DNA from: Phaeodactylibacter luteus
Lineage (GTDB): Bacteria > Bacteroidota > Bacteroidia > Chitinophagales > Saprospiraceae
Direction of reading: 5' to 3'
Assembly: GCF_007993045.1 (NCBI RefSeq)
Contig: NZ_VOOR01000007.1
Coordinates: 115,426-179,425, forward strand
Length of the DNA stretch: 64,000 nucleotides
Position numbers and translations under genes: made by a program. The first letter of the stretch is position 1. Each line of letters starts with the position of its first letter. This document shows positions 1-8,483 of the stretch, in pieces. The notes below the pieces were generated by a model that did no database searches, was not told where the DNA came from, and saw nothing but the letters and a program-made list of their open reading frames with translations.

Positions 1-55
1 TTTTCCTAGCCTCTTCAGCGAGTGCCTACTGCACGGGAGGGGTTTATACTGCAGA

Positions 56-80
56 TGGAGGCTTTACGGTTTAGCCTCCA
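56..80 (-). terminator. Hairpin at the 3' end of the first gene
   Basis: TGGAGGCT at 56-63 pairs perfectly with AGCCTCCA at 73-80, and the stem overlaps the TAA stop of the gene at 71-1147. No T-run follows on the minus strand, so it may protect the mRNA end or act as a weak terminator. The remaining bases 1-55 hold nothing recognised. Confidence 0.35.
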
Positions 81-1147
81 CCCTCGTACCGGCTATTGAT
101 TTCTGCGATTACCGCCTGAATGCGGCCGAGCTGCACAGGGTTGTCCAAGATGTCCTGAAAGATGTATTTCCCTTTCAGGTCGGGGTACCCTTCCAATAGT
201 TCCTCCATAAACTCATCGTTGACGATATGTGGCACCCCGGTGTAAGTGTCGAGCACAATGCCGGCCATGGAGCCAGCAAAAACACCCCGCCCAAATAGGT
301 CTGAATCCGGCTCGGTGTACATGCGGTCGATCAGGAACCAATACCGGCCTGACTCCAGCACCCGGGTAAAGTAGTTGCCGCCACCGGGGTAAGTATAGCC
401 CCTAAGGAACCACTCCTGCCCTACCTTAATGGCATATAAGTCTGATTTTTCCTGATCCTTGCGGCTTTTCAGGGAGAAGCGGTTCAGGTTTTTCCTCGAG
501 ATAGGCTTCAGCCGCCCGGTGAAAGGGGCCAGGCTGCCGTTGTGCAGGTCTAAGAAGTTTTTTGCACTGGCATTGGCAGGTATAGCCCGGCTACTGCTAC
601 TATTGGCTGCATGCACATAGGCGCTGCCGTGCTGCCTAACCTGCTGATAGCGCTGAAGGCACTGAAAAAAGGCGTCTTCAAGCCTGGGCGAATGCCCGTG
701 GGCAACGGTAAGGTGGGGCCCGGAAAGCTGAAGAGCGATCTCCTGCTGTTTACCGTCTGTTGTTTCAAAGCTGACTTTCAAACGGATAAACCCCTGCCCC
801 TCATCATCTTGATAAAGGTGCTCCCAAAAGAAAAGCTCCTTTACGCGCACGGTTACAGCATCTGCCCCTTCAGCAGGGCGCGCCCAACGCTGGGCCCGGG
901 CGGTAAGGTGTTCCCAAAAATGGGCTTCCAAAATTAAAGGCCGCTTCAAGTTGCGGTCTGCCCCTCGGTTGACTATGCCCAAATTGGCACGGAAAGCACG
1001 GTCATCGACCACTTGGCTAACGAAAAAATCGCTTTCGAAAGATTGCTCGATCAGCTGAGCAGCCCCAATAACCCGGTAATCTGCCTGAGCGCGGGCCGTA
1101 GTGCTCAAAAACAAGGGGATGAGAAATAGTAATGCTTGCCTCCACAT
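71..1147 (-). CDS. Secreted protein of unknown function
   Basis: The 358-residue protein begins with a clear signal peptide (basic start, hydrophobic stretch, cleavage near TARAQ at residue 21), so it is exported to the periplasm or outer membrane. I recognise no domain. The body is mixed alpha/beta in character, with a Ser/Ala-rich linker near residues 185-195 separating an N-terminal half from a C-terminal half rich in aromatic residues. No lipobox is seen. It runs leftward on its own; the next gene, kdsB, is 129 bp upstream on the same strand, and that gap is AT-rich with no strong hairpin, so co-transcription is possible. Length and codon use match the neighbours, so the gene is probably real. 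Confidence 0.75.
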   Translation of the reverse strand: MWRQALLFLIPLFLSTTARAQADYRVIGAAQLIEQSFESDFFVSQVVDDRAFRANLGIVNRGADRNLKRPLILEAHFWEHLTARAQRWARPAEGADAVTVRVKELFFWEHLYQDDEGQGFIRLKVSFETTDGKQQEIALQLSGPHLTVAHGHSPRLEDAFFQCLQRYQQVRQHGSAYVHAANSSSSRAIPANASAKNFLDLHNGSLAPFTGRLKPISRKNLNRFSLKSRKDQEKSDLYAIKVGQEWFLRGYTYPGGGNYFTRVLESGRYWFLIDRMYTEPDSDLFGRGVFAGSMAGIVLDTYTGVPHIVNDEFMEELLEGYPDLKGKYIFQDILDNPVQLGRIQAVIAEINSRYEGGG

Positions 1148-1276
1148 AAAGTGCCATTTAAGCTGAATGCTTTCCGAATAATATACGGAACGAAGGCCTA
1201 GCCAGGATGAACAGCTCAGGCCCTTTCCGAAAACTACAAATTATTCAACTTTAAAAGGCTAGCTAGGCCAAATTGT

Positions 1277-2044
1277 TCAGCCTGGCCCAAGCCCTCTTCT
1301 GCTGGCAAGCCACCGTTCGGCAGCCTGCAAGTCTTCAGGGGTATCAATCCCGATCGTGTCAGACAAGTCTTCCCCTACCGCAATATCGAAACCCGCCTCA
1401 AGCCACCTAAGCTGCTCTAGGGATTCGAGCTGTTCGTACTTCCCGGGAGGCAGGGCAGCCAAGCTCAATAGCGCTTCCCGCTGAAAACCATACATGCCGA
1501 TATGCTTAAAATACCCTTTGCCAAGGTCCCATTCCGAACGTTCAAGCCCCCGCTGATGGGGAATAGGCTCGCGGCTGAAATACATCGCCCGCCCATCTTG
1601 CCTGATGGCTACCTTGACTACATTGGGGCTGAACAGCTCTTCTGCCAGGCCGATAGGCGAGGCTAGCGTGCTCACAGGCACGCCCCCCCCGAGCAATGGC
1701 TCCGCAACTTTGACAATCTGGGCCGGGCGGATGAAGGGCTCATCCCCCTGCACATTGATAATGATGCTCTCTGCAGGCAGCCCCGCAGCCACTTCGGCAA
1801 CACGGTCGGTGCCGCTGAGGTGGCCGGGGTCGGTCATCTGAGCCTCCCCCCCAAAGCCGTCCACCACCTTTTTGATGCGCTGATCGTCAGTAGCTACAAT
1901 GACCCGGTTGACCATAGGCGTGGAAGCAGCTTGTTCATAAGCCCGCTGTACCATAGGCTTGCCGCCGATCAGGGCCAGCGGTTTGCCGGGGAAGCGGGTA
2001 CTCGCATACCTGGCGGGGATGACGACAATTATTTCTTTAGGCAT
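1277..2044 (-). CDS. kdsB: 3-deoxy-manno-octulosonate cytidylyltransferase (CMP-KDO synthetase)
   Basis: KdsB activates KDO with CTP to give CMP-KDO, the donor for the inner core of lipopolysaccharide; it is cytosolic. The 255-residue length is normal for the family. The N-terminal nucleotide-binding signature IPARYASTRFPGKPL is intact at residues 9-23, followed by the sugar-binding loop SGTDRVAE (about 77-84) and NVQGDEPFI (about 97-105). A TACCTTAG box lies upstream on the minus strand near 2070, close to the Bacteroidota -7 consensus, so it probably has its own promoter. It is not beside other LPS genes here. Confidence 0.95.
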   Translation of the reverse strand: MPKEIIVVIPARYASTRFPGKPLALIGGKPMVQRAYEQAASTPMVNRVIVATDDQRIKKVVDGFGGEAQMTDPGHLSGTDRVAEVAAGLPAESIIINVQGDEPFIRPAQIVKVAEPLLGGGVPVSTLASPIGLAEELFSPNVVKVAIRQDGRAMYFSREPIPHQRGLERSEWDLGKGYFKHIGMYGFQREALLSLAALPPGKYEQLESLEQLRWLEAGFDIAVGEDLSDTIGIDTPEDLQAAERWLASRRGLGPG

Positions 2045-2140
2045 AAGCGCTGTTGTTTTCCGCCCCTAAGGTAGCGCAGGCGGCGAAAAGAAGGTAGAAG
2101 TGGAGTGAATTACTTATTTTTCCCATCCGTGCCCAGTTTT

Positions 2141-2284
2141 TAGAGCGTGTTGGGACTTTAGCCCGAGCTAAAGGAGCGGTTCTTTAACGAAGAGCAGGCG
2201 GAAAAGAACGAAACTTGGGGTGGCAAGGATTTATGGCTTGAGGCCCTAGTTTTCGGATAGAAGGCCAAAATCCCAACATCTCTA
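2141..2284. repeat. Composite remnant: family E ends enclosing a truncated family B element
   Basis: The outer ends TAGAGCGTGTTGGGA (2141-2155) and TCCCAACATCTCTA (2271-2284) form an imperfect inverted repeat (family E). Inside, 2154-2249 matches the right two-thirds of family B (compare 8718-8817 and 29708-29802), ending in the B terminus GGCTTGAGGCC and a CTAG. The left end of B is missing. The 313 bp gap between kdsB and the LysM gene holds nothing else I recognise apart from the likely promoters. The history is inference: B inserted into an E copy, then a deletion removed the left parts. Confidence 0.7.
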
Positions 2285-2357
2285 AGCGCCAACCGGGCTA
2301 CAGGGGAACACTTTAGCAAACAACTTGATTAAACAACAAGGGTAAATACCCCAAAAC

Positions 2358-3236
2358 ATGAACCTTCACCTCCCTACCCTCTTCTTGCTCGCTGCCCTGT
2401 CGCTGTCTGCTCCGGCCCTTGGGGCCAACGCCGCTACCCTCACCGGCGACAGCCTGCAATACCTGACCGCCAAAGACACCGTGCTGCTGAGTATGGGGCA
2501 GCTACAGCAGCCGTTGATGACGCACTACCTGGCCCCGGGGCAGACCCTCTACTCCCTCGCCCGGTTTTATGGCCTGTCCGTCAATGAGCTATACTTTTTC
2601 AACCCTGGCCTCAGCCCACAGAGCATGTACTACGGTATGCCTGTCTACATCCCCCTGCCGCCCAAAGCCATACGCAAATATTGGATGCAAGACATGCGCC
2701 CTGGAGAATACGCCCCTGCTTATTATATGGTGCGCAAAGGTGATACGCTGTACCGCATAGCTAAAAGCTATTTCAACATCCCGCTCGAAGAGATGATGGC
2801 CCGCAATGGGCTGTTAGACCACAACCTGAAACCCAATCAGCTGCTGCTTATCGGGTGGCTTTCGGTTGAAGGGGTGCCCGATAGCCTGCGCAAGCATGTT
2901 GGGGGCGTGCTTGGCGAGCGCAATGCTGCCCTGCAAAAGCTGTTTATTTACCAGGCCAACCAGGAGCGTATCCGCGAAAGCCAAGGCGCTGCCTTTTGGC
3001 CCAAAGACCTCAACATGGCTGCTGACTTGCTGGCTTTGCACCGGACTGCAAAAATCGGCTCTGTCGTTTCTATCCACAACCCAATGAGCCGGCGCACTGT
3101 GTACGCCAAAGTAGTGGGGCGCATACCAGATACGGCCTACAAAGATGATATTGTCGTTGTGGTCTCGCCTCAAGTCGCACAGCTGCTCGGAGCTATAGAC
3201 CCCCGCTTTTTTGTCAAAGTAAAATACCACCGCTGA
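2358..3236 (+). CDS. Secreted double-LysM protein with RlpA-like C-terminal domain
   Basis: The 292-residue protein has a signal peptide (cleavage near ALGANA, residue 25) and two LysM modules that bind peptidoglycan: residues about 57-98 (HYLAPGQTLYSLARFYGLS) and about 121-166 (YMVRKGDTLYRIAKSYFNIP). The C-terminal 75 residues (IGSVVSIHNPMSRRTVYAKVVGRIP...) resemble the double-psi beta-barrel seen in RlpA-type proteins, ending FFVKVKYH. The likely role is cell-wall binding or remodelling in the periplasm; whether the barrel is enzymatic cannot be told, and I do not see the usual RlpA catalytic Asp context. It is monocistronic, with a family A mobile element directly downstream. Confidence 0.85.
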   Translation: MNLHLPTLFLLAALSLSAPALGANAATLTGDSLQYLTAKDTVLLSMGQLQQPLMTHYLAPGQTLYSLARFYGLSVNELYFFNPGLSPQSMYYGMPVYIPLPPKAIRKYWMQDMRPGEYAPAYYMVRKGDTLYRIAKSYFNIPLEEMMARNGLLDHNLKPNQLLLIGWLSVEGVPDSLRKHVGGVLGERNAALQKLFIYQANQERIRESQGAAFWPKDLNMAADLLALHRTAKIGSVVSIHNPMSRRTVYAKVVGRIPDTAYKDDIVVVVSPQVAQLLGAIDPRFFVKVKYHR

Positions 3237-3251
3237 GCACGCAGCGCTGAA

Positions 3252-3458
3252 AAGCGCAAACCAGATTACCGTTTTTTTAGGGCCTGCACCTGACGTAAGG
3301 ATGAGGGGGCCTGCACCTGCCAGCGGGCAGGTGCCGCTATGCTACGGGGCTCGCTGTCCGCTCGGCCCTATCGGGCTTACCACCCCTTCGCAGCGCTAGG
3401 CCAATGCCAGGCAAAAGCCCGGAAAGCTTAAACGCAAGCGGCATTTGGGTTTGCGGCC
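3252..3458 (+). mobile_element. Family A miniature element, copy 1
   Basis: This 207 bp element is flanked by a perfect 8-bp target duplication GCGCTGAA (3244-3251 and 3459-3466; the direct repeat continues for 12 bp if the first element bases are counted). Its ends AAGCGCAAACCAGATTACCG and the complement of TTTGGGTTTGCGGCC form the imperfect terminal inverted repeat. Internally it carries the CCTGCC-AGC-GGGCAGG hairpin, CCGCTATGCTACGG and GCCC-TATC-GGGC, as in the other ten copies. It is of the long type, with an extra block around ACGTAAGGATGAGG. It holds no gene. Confidence 0.9.
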
Positions 3459-3530
3459 GCGCTGAAAAGCCCCCCCTGCAGCGCTCCCAACTCAAGACGA
3501 AAACACCACTTTTCTTCCCCCCTATTTTGA

Positions 3531-3538
3531 TACCTTTG
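3531..3538 (+). promoter_or_regulatory. Bacteroidota-type -7 box
   Basis: TACCTTTG matches TAnnTTTG and lies 21 bp before the ATG at 3560. No good -33 TTTG is seen at the expected spacing. It supports the internal start chosen for the following gene. Confidence 0.5.
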
Positions 3539-3559
3539 CGGCAAAACCATATAAGACCA

Positions 3560-4918
3560 ATGGAGTATTACGACAACATCCTCAAGACCATAGGGAACAC
3601 CCCCCTGGTAAAGCTCAATAAAGTAGTAAAGGACATCCCCGCCTTGGTGCTCATGAAAGTAGAAACGTTCAACCCGGGGCATTCCATCAAAGACCGCATG
3701 GCATTGAAAATGCTGGAAGACGCAGAAGCCCGGGGCGACATCAAACCCGGAGGGACGATCATTGAATGCACCTCAGGCAATACGGGCATGGGGCTGGCCC
3801 TGGCCGCTTCCGTAAAAGGCTACAAGTGCATCTTTACGACAACAGACAAGCAGTCCAAAGAAAAAATCGACCTATTGCGTGCAGTGGGCGGAGAAGTCAT
3901 CGTCTGCCCCACCAATGTCACCCCTGAAGATCCGCGCTCTTATTACAGCGTAGCCCGCCGCCTGAGCCAAGAGACCCCTAACTCCTACTGGTGCAACCAA
4001 TACGACAACCTCTCTAACCGCACCGCCCACTATGAGACGACCGGGCCGGAAATTTGGAAACAGACAGCAGGCAAAATCACCCATATGGTGGTGGGCGTAG
4101 GCACCGGTGGCACAATATCTGGTACGGGGCGCTACCTGAAGGAACAAAATCAGAACGTCAAGGTCTGGGGCATTGACACCTACGGTTCTGTATTCAAAAA
4201 ATACCACGAGACCGGGGAGTTTGACGAAAAAGAGATCTACCCTTACATCACTGAAGGGATAGGTGAGGACATCATCCCCAAGAATGTAAATTTCGACGTC
4301 ATCGACCACTTCGAAAAGGTGACGGACAAAGATGGGGCACTGATGGCCCGCCGGCTGGCCCGGGAGGAAGGGCTGCTGCTTGGCTACTCTGCCGGGTCAG
4401 CTGTTGCCGGCTTACTGCAAATGAAAGATCAGCTGACCAAAGACGACGTTGTGGTCGTTGTCATCCACGATCATGGCAGCCGGTATGTCGGCAAAATTTA
4501 CAACGACGACTGGATGCGAGACCGTGGCTTCCTCGAGCGAGAACTGTGTGTGCGCGACCTGCTGCAGATGAAAGGCAATCAGCAATTCCTGACCGTCGAA
4601 TCTTCGGATACCGTTCAAAAAGCCTTTAAGATGATGAAGGAGCACGACATCTCTCAGATGCCTGTAATGGAAGCGGGCACGATGGTGGGCTCGATAACAG
4701 AGACGGCCGTGCTTTCTTATTTGCTTGAGAACCCCATGTCGCATGCCGAGCAACAGCTCTCCACAGTGATGGGCGCGCCATTTCCTATGGTGGCTGAAGA
4801 CCTGCCCTTCAGCAAGCTAAGCCAGTATGTCGATCGGACCATCCCTGCCGTTATGGCCAAAGATAAGGCTGGCAACTTGCACATCCTCACCCAATACGAC
4901 ATCATCCGGGCTGTTTAA
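3560..4918 (+). CDS. PLP-dependent cysteine synthase / cystathionine beta-synthase with C-terminal CBS domains
   Basis: The 452-residue protein joins a fold-type II PLP enzyme (residues 1-330) to a CBS-domain pair (about 345-450). It begins MEYYDNILKTIGNTPLVKLN, the usual start of O-acetylserine sulfhydrylases and CBS enzymes. The PLP lysine is in GHSIKDRMA (about residue 42); the substrate loop TSGNTGMGLA and the phosphate-binding GVGTGGTISGTGRYL are intact. It would form cystathionine from serine and homocysteine, or cysteine from O-acetylserine and sulfide; sequence alone does not decide. The CBS pair suggests adenosyl-ligand control, as in eukaryotic CBS. The reading frame opens earlier at 3404, inside the family A repeat, but ATG 3560 fits both homology and the promoter box. 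The 3' end overlaps the convergent NlpC/P60-like gene by 4 bp. Confidence 0.93.
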   Translation: MEYYDNILKTIGNTPLVKLNKVVKDIPALVLMKVETFNPGHSIKDRMALKMLEDAEARGDIKPGGTIIECTSGNTGMGLALAASVKGYKCIFTTTDKQSKEKIDLLRAVGGEVIVCPTNVTPEDPRSYYSVARRLSQETPNSYWCNQYDNLSNRTAHYETTGPEIWKQTAGKITHMVVGVGTGGTISGTGRYLKEQNQNVKVWGIDTYGSVFKKYHETGEFDEKEIYPYITEGIGEDIIPKNVNFDVIDHFEKVTDKDGALMARRLAREEGLLLGYSAGSAVAGLLQMKDQLTKDDVVVVVIHDHGSRYVGKIYNDDWMRDRGFLERELCVRDLLQMKGNQQFLTVESSDTVQKAFKMMKEHDISQMPVMEAGTMVGSITETAVLSYLLENPMSHAEQQLSTVMGAPFPMVAEDLPFSKLSQYVDRTIPAVMAKDKAGNLHILTQYDIIRAV

Positions 4919-5763
4919 AAAAGCTGTACCTGATTCGGGATGCGGGCGCTTATCCGGCGAGGTTCTGTTTGGGTGAGCGCCCGGCCTTTGAGCATACGGC
5001 GAGCTACCCTAAGCCGGTGGGTATACCGCCCCTGCCCCCGGTCATAAATCCCATAGTGGTCTAGTTTGTCAATGCGCACACTGCCGTAAGCGTGGATGAT
5101 CTCCTCGTCCGGCAAGATGATCCCGCAGTGGGAAATCCGGCCGGCCCTGTTTTCGAAGAAAGCCACATCTCCGGGCAGCGCTTGCTGCACAAAGTCAACG
5201 ACATTCCCTGTGTACACCTGCTGCCCAGCCTCACGGGGCAAGGTAATGTCAACCATTTTGAAGACCATCTGTACCAGCCCAGCTGCATCTATGCCCATAG
5301 GGGACCGCCCGCCGTGCAGGAAGGGGGCGTGCAAGTAGCGGCGCGCCATTTTGATGATAAACTCGGCTGATGGCTTGATGTGCTCAGGGAACACAGCCTG
5401 CCCGCTAAAGGTATAGCTGACGCCGTCGAGGCGGAAGCGCATCCCATCAAAATTAGGAAGGCAGGAGCCCAAGACAATGGGCACAACCTGATTATCGGCC
5501 ATGATCGGCTGAAAAAGCTCCAAGCTGTAGGCAAAGTGGGCAGAAAAAGCTTTGTGCTCAGCCGGAGTGATCGCTTTGAGCTGATTGGCTGCTACCCAGC
5601 CCACGTAGTTGTCCCAAGTACAGCGCACTTTGATCCATTGCCGCCCTTTAGCCTCAAGGACTTCTGCCAGCTCCCCAAACAGCATTTGGGATACAATTTC
5701 ACTGGTATCCGTCGCGCTGCTTCGAATCGGCACTATGCTAAGTGGGCAAATGACAAAGGACAT
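4915..5763 (-). CDS. NlpC/P60-like protein with SH3 domain, catalytic cysteine absent
   Basis: The 282-residue protein has an N-terminal bacterial SH3-like region (about 1-80, with the repeat-like EVLEAKGRQWIKVRCTWDNY) and a C-terminal NlpC/P60 domain (about 150-265). Active family members carry D-C-S-G in the GIDCSG motif; here it reads MGIDAAGLVQ, with codons GCA GCT in place of Cys-Ser. The His motif (ISHCGIIL) and the later HAYGS segment are kept. If the base calls hold, it cannot be a cysteine peptidase and may bind cell-wall peptides instead. There is no obvious signal peptide; the start at 5763 (MSFVICPLSIVPIR) fits the family, in which the SH3 domain begins almost at once. The frame opens further upstream, to 5955, but that part overlaps the divergent PorP gene. 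Confidence 0.85.
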   Translation of the reverse strand: MSFVICPLSIVPIRSSATDTSEIVSQMLFGELAEVLEAKGRQWIKVRCTWDNYVGWVAANQLKAITPAEHKAFSAHFAYSLELFQPIMADNQVVPIVLGSCLPNFDGMRFRLDGVSYTFSGQAVFPEHIKPSAEFIIKMARRYLHAPFLHGGRSPMGIDAAGLVQMVFKMVDITLPREAGQQVYTGNVVDFVQQALPGDVAFFENRAGRISHCGIILPDEEIIHAYGSVRIDKLDHYGIYDRGQGRYTHRLRVARRMLKGRALTQTEPRRISARIPNQVQLF

Positions 5764-5907
5764 GCAAGTGGTTTTTCCGGCGCCCCGGGGCTCGTTATTG
5801 CGGGAAGAGGGAACACCTTGGCCCCGCACGTGTTCAAAAATAATAAATATTGCCAAAATGCCGTTTGGTATTTCGAAAAACAGCTGGCCGCGGCCCAGCG
5901 GATTTCT

Positions 5908-5915
5908 TACCTTTG
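5908..5915 (+). promoter_or_regulatory. Bacteroidota-type -7 box for the PorP/SprF gene
   Basis: TACCTTTG matches TAnnTTTG and lies 31 bp before the ATG at 5947. The -33 element is weak. The promoter sits inside the upstream extension of the divergent frame, another reason to place that gene's start at 5763. Confidence 0.5.
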
Positions 5916-5946
5916 ACCGCACAACAAAAGACAAGCAACTCTCCCT

Positions 5947-6987
5947 ATGAGGCAACCGATTATCTGGATTTCACTCGCTCTGCTCCTCTGCGCTTCCACC
6001 GCAAGTGCCCAAGACCAGCACTTCACCCAGTTTTTTTCTGCCCCGCTCACCCTCAACCCTGCGCTGAGCGGCACTTTCCAGGGAAAATACCGGGTGGCCC
6101 TGATCTATCGGGACCAGGCCCCTTTTCAAACCTACGCCGGTGCGGTAGATTTGCGGTTTCAGCTCGACCGGGCAGGGAAAAGATATAAGGATGCTTTTGG
6201 CGTTGGCGTCCTTTTTTACAATGACCGGGTGCCCAAGCTCGGCTTCTCCAACAACCAAATCAACGTTACAGCCGCTTTCCATAAATCATTGAGCCCTTCC
6301 AACGATCAATTCCTGAGCGCGGGCTTTCAGGTGGGCATTGCACAGCGCAACTTTAGCTACGAAAGGTTCAACTTCGAGGACCAGTTTGCGGGGGACAACG
6401 GCTATACCAACCCTACTGCCGAAATCCTTCCCCCTAACAATTTTGCCTACGGGGATATCGGGCTGGGCATCAACTACACTTATGCGCCCAACCGGGGCAT
6501 GGGCGTCTACGCCGGCGCAGCCATGCACCACGTGCTAGAGCCAGAAATCAGCTTTTTCTACAATGAAGAAAACCCGGAACTGGGCAGCACTGACTTCTTA
6601 CACCGCAAATACAGCGCCTATGTGAACCTCAGCATCCCGCTTGGGCTTGGCATCTCGCTTCAGCCCAGGGCGCTCGTGTATGCACAGGGGCCTCACCTGG
6701 CGATGAACGGTGGGGCTAACTTCCGCTTTGTCCTTGACGAGATCAACGGTTTTGCGCTTCATACCGGAGGCTGGGTGCGCCCCGTCAGCAGCTTTGATGA
6801 GCAGCTCACCCTAGATGCCGTGGTGGGCATGGTGGGCATAGAGTACAGCAATTTCCTGCTCGGCTTCAGCTACGATGCCCGTATCGATGCCGTGGGCAGT
6901 CAGCGAAAACAGCGCGGGGCTTTCGAAATTTCCATCGCTTACCTCGGGGAGTACGATGATGAGACCGTGCTCTGCCCTAAATTTTAG
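5947..6987 (+). CDS. PorP/SprF family type IX secretion system membrane protein
   Basis: The 346-residue protein has a signal peptide (cleavage after ASTASAQ, residue 22) followed at once by the family hallmark DQHFTQFFSAPLTLNPALSG. The rest is an outer-membrane beta-barrel with alternating strands and many Gly/aromatic turns, as in PorP/SprF proteins. PorP/SprF proteins belong to the type IX secretion/gliding apparatus of Bacteroidota, some as anchors for particular secreted proteins; many genomes hold several paralogues. This copy stands alone, without porK/L/M/N or a large secreted partner, so it is more likely a paralogue than the core component. Confidence 0.92.
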   Translation: MRQPIIWISLALLLCASTASAQDQHFTQFFSAPLTLNPALSGTFQGKYRVALIYRDQAPFQTYAGAVDLRFQLDRAGKRYKDAFGVGVLFYNDRVPKLGFSNNQINVTAAFHKSLSPSNDQFLSAGFQVGIAQRNFSYERFNFEDQFAGDNGYTNPTAEILPPNNFAYGDIGLGINYTYAPNRGMGVYAGAAMHHVLEPEISFFYNEENPELGSTDFLHRKYSAYVNLSIPLGLGISLQPRALVYAQGPHLAMNGGANFRFVLDEINGFALHTGGWVRPVSSFDEQLTLDAVVGMVGIEYSNFLLGFSYDARIDAVGSQRKQRGAFEISIAYLGEYDDETVLCPKF

Positions 6988-6993
6988 CAGAAG

Positions 6994-7407
6994 CTACCAC
7001 AAGCTGAGCAAGAGGAGCGCACGGATGGACCATACCACCGTGCGCGCCCAATTCGTTTGCACCAGCTTTCGGTGCACAACAGCATCAAAAGACTGGCTGA
7101 GCTGATTGTGCAGGGGCACCTGAATGAAAAAGGTGGAGGCCCATAGCCACAACAGGCCAACCGCATTGCCCCAAAGCAGGAGGTGCCCGGGAAATTGGAG
7201 GAGCAGCCATAAGCCTGTACCCAACTCTAACAGCATAGGCGGGGCGGTCACCCAAGAGGTATACCGAGTGTGCAGCCTTTCGTACCCCACAAAAGCCTGG
7301 GCAGGGACTTTGCCCATGAGCGGGTAATGCACTACTTGCACAAACCAGATCAAGCCCAGCATATAGCAAGTGGCTAAAAGATGGGTTTTAAAAGCCAAGG
7401 TATCCAT
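6994..7407 (-). CDS. Small integral membrane protein of unknown function
   Basis: The 137-residue protein has four likely membrane helices (about residues 7-27, 50-68, 72-95 and 117-135) joined by short loops, with a conserved-looking YPLMGKVP...YERLHTRYTSWVTAPPMLLEL segment. I do not recognise the family by name. The start at 7407 (MDTLAFKTHLLA) was chosen because it lies 4 bp after the stop of the Lon-N gene; an upstream ATG at 7461 would overlap that gene by 50 bp. The pair is almost certainly one operon. It ends 6 bp from the convergent PorP stop. Confidence 0.75.
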   Translation of the reverse strand: MDTLAFKTHLLATCYMLGLIWFVQVVHYPLMGKVPAQAFVGYERLHTRYTSWVTAPPMLLELGTGLWLLLQFPGHLLLWGNAVGLLWLWASTFFIQVPLHNQLSQSFDAVVHRKLVQTNWARTVVWSIRALLLLSLW

Positions 7408-7411
7408 CAGA

Positions 7412-8050
7412 TCAGAATTGTGGCGGTTTGAGCTCTTTGAAGTGCCCGTTGAGCTGGGCACGCTTACGGAGGTTGTCCATTTCCCTCACCACCGGCAGCA
7501 GTTTTTCGAGGTGCTCCTCCATATAAGCCTGGCGGGCCATCTCCGTTGGGATGCAAAGGAACTGATACTCCTGCTCTAGGGAAAAGCCGACATGGTGGGC
7601 GAGTTCAAAGGTGCGCAAGGCGGCAGGGTCTTCCGGGAGAGGTTTGCGGATCTGCAGCAGGCCAAAAAGCGTCTCTGTCATATCGAGTATACGGGCGCTC
7701 ACAATGGGATCGCCGGGCTGTGGGGCATAATCCAGCCAGGCCACTTCAGCGCCAGCGTACAGCTTGCCCGGGCTTTTACGGTAAAGCTGTTCTATGCGGA
7801 AAGGCCGGACCCCTTCTGTTTTGACATCGAGCTCCCCGCTGTCGTACTTTTTCTCAATAGAGACAAGCCGCATTTCCGTCCCCACTTCCATGATCTTACC
7901 GTCGAGGAATGCAGGGATGCCAAAGGTGATGCCATCCGTTTCGCACTCAGCAAAAAGCTGCCGGTAGCGGGGCTCAAAAATGTGAAGGTTGAGGGCTTCC
8001 CCGGGGAAGGCAACCAATTGAAGTGGGAATAAAGGCAGTAATGGCTCCAT
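7412..8050 (-). CDS. Lon N-terminal (LON substrate-binding) domain protein
   Basis: The 212-residue protein starts MEPLLPLFPLQLVAFPGEALNLHIFEPRYRQLF, the typical opening of the LON substrate-binding domain (PUA-like beta barrel plus helices). It has no AAA+ ATPase or protease domain, so it is the stand-alone type found in many bacteria, whose biochemical role is unknown; substrate or degron binding is the usual guess. It is the first gene of a two-gene operon with the small membrane protein 4 bp downstream. Upstream, from 8051 to 8813, there is no gene. Confidence 0.88.
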   Translation of the reverse strand: MEPLLPLFPLQLVAFPGEALNLHIFEPRYRQLFAECETDGITFGIPAFLDGKIMEVGTEMRLVSIEKKYDSGELDVKTEGVRPFRIEQLYRKSPGKLYAGAEVAWLDYAPQPGDPIVSARILDMTETLFGLLQIRKPLPEDPAALRTFELAHHVGFSLEQEYQFLCIPTEMARQAYMEEHLEKLLPVVREMDNLRKRAQLNGHFKELKPPQF

Positions 8051-8227
8051 AACAGTAAAGCAGGATTAGTCTGTATGCCCCCTATAACAGCATTGAGGGC
8101 CTGGTGTTGCAAAAATCCATCAGCTTAAAACTAGCCTGGAGGGGTTTAGCAAGATATGCCTACCCGCTCGTCAGCATAGCCGGCAGGGCCTTGGCAAAGC
8201 CGCTGTGTTTGAGTTTAGTGGGCTATC

Positions 8228-8431
8228 GGGCGCAAACCAAAATGCCGCAGCCGCTTACGCTTTTCGGGCTTTATAACCTGGCATTGGGCTAGCGCTGCGC
8301 AGGGGTGGTAAGCCTGATAAGGCCGAGCGGATAGCGAGCCCCGTAGCATAGCGGCACCTGCCAGCGGGCAGGGGCAGCCCCCTCATCCTTACGTCAGGGG
8401 CAGGCCTACAAAAACGGCAATCTGGTTTGCG
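8228..8431 (-). mobile_element. Family A miniature element, copy 2
   Basis: The left end is GGGCGCAAACCAAAATGCCG (8228-8247) and the right end is ACGGCAATCTGGTTTGCG. The internal hairpins are present, and this copy has GCCT-TATC-AGGC where others have GCCC-TATC-GGGC, a compensating change. No 8-bp target duplication is preserved (GGGCTATC on the left, no match on the right). It shares the extra ACGTAAGGATGAGG block with copy 1. Bases 8051-8227 and 8432-8483 show nothing else. Confidence 0.88.
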
Positions 8432-8483
8432 TTCAGTTCAGCAAGCGCTTGACTGGCGGCAGGAAGGAGCTCCAGATATGCCC

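Noticed and set aside
3404..3559. N-terminal extension of the cystathionine beta-synthase-like protein
   Set aside because: The extra 52 codons lie within the family A element and its flank; homology and the -7 box support ATG 3560.
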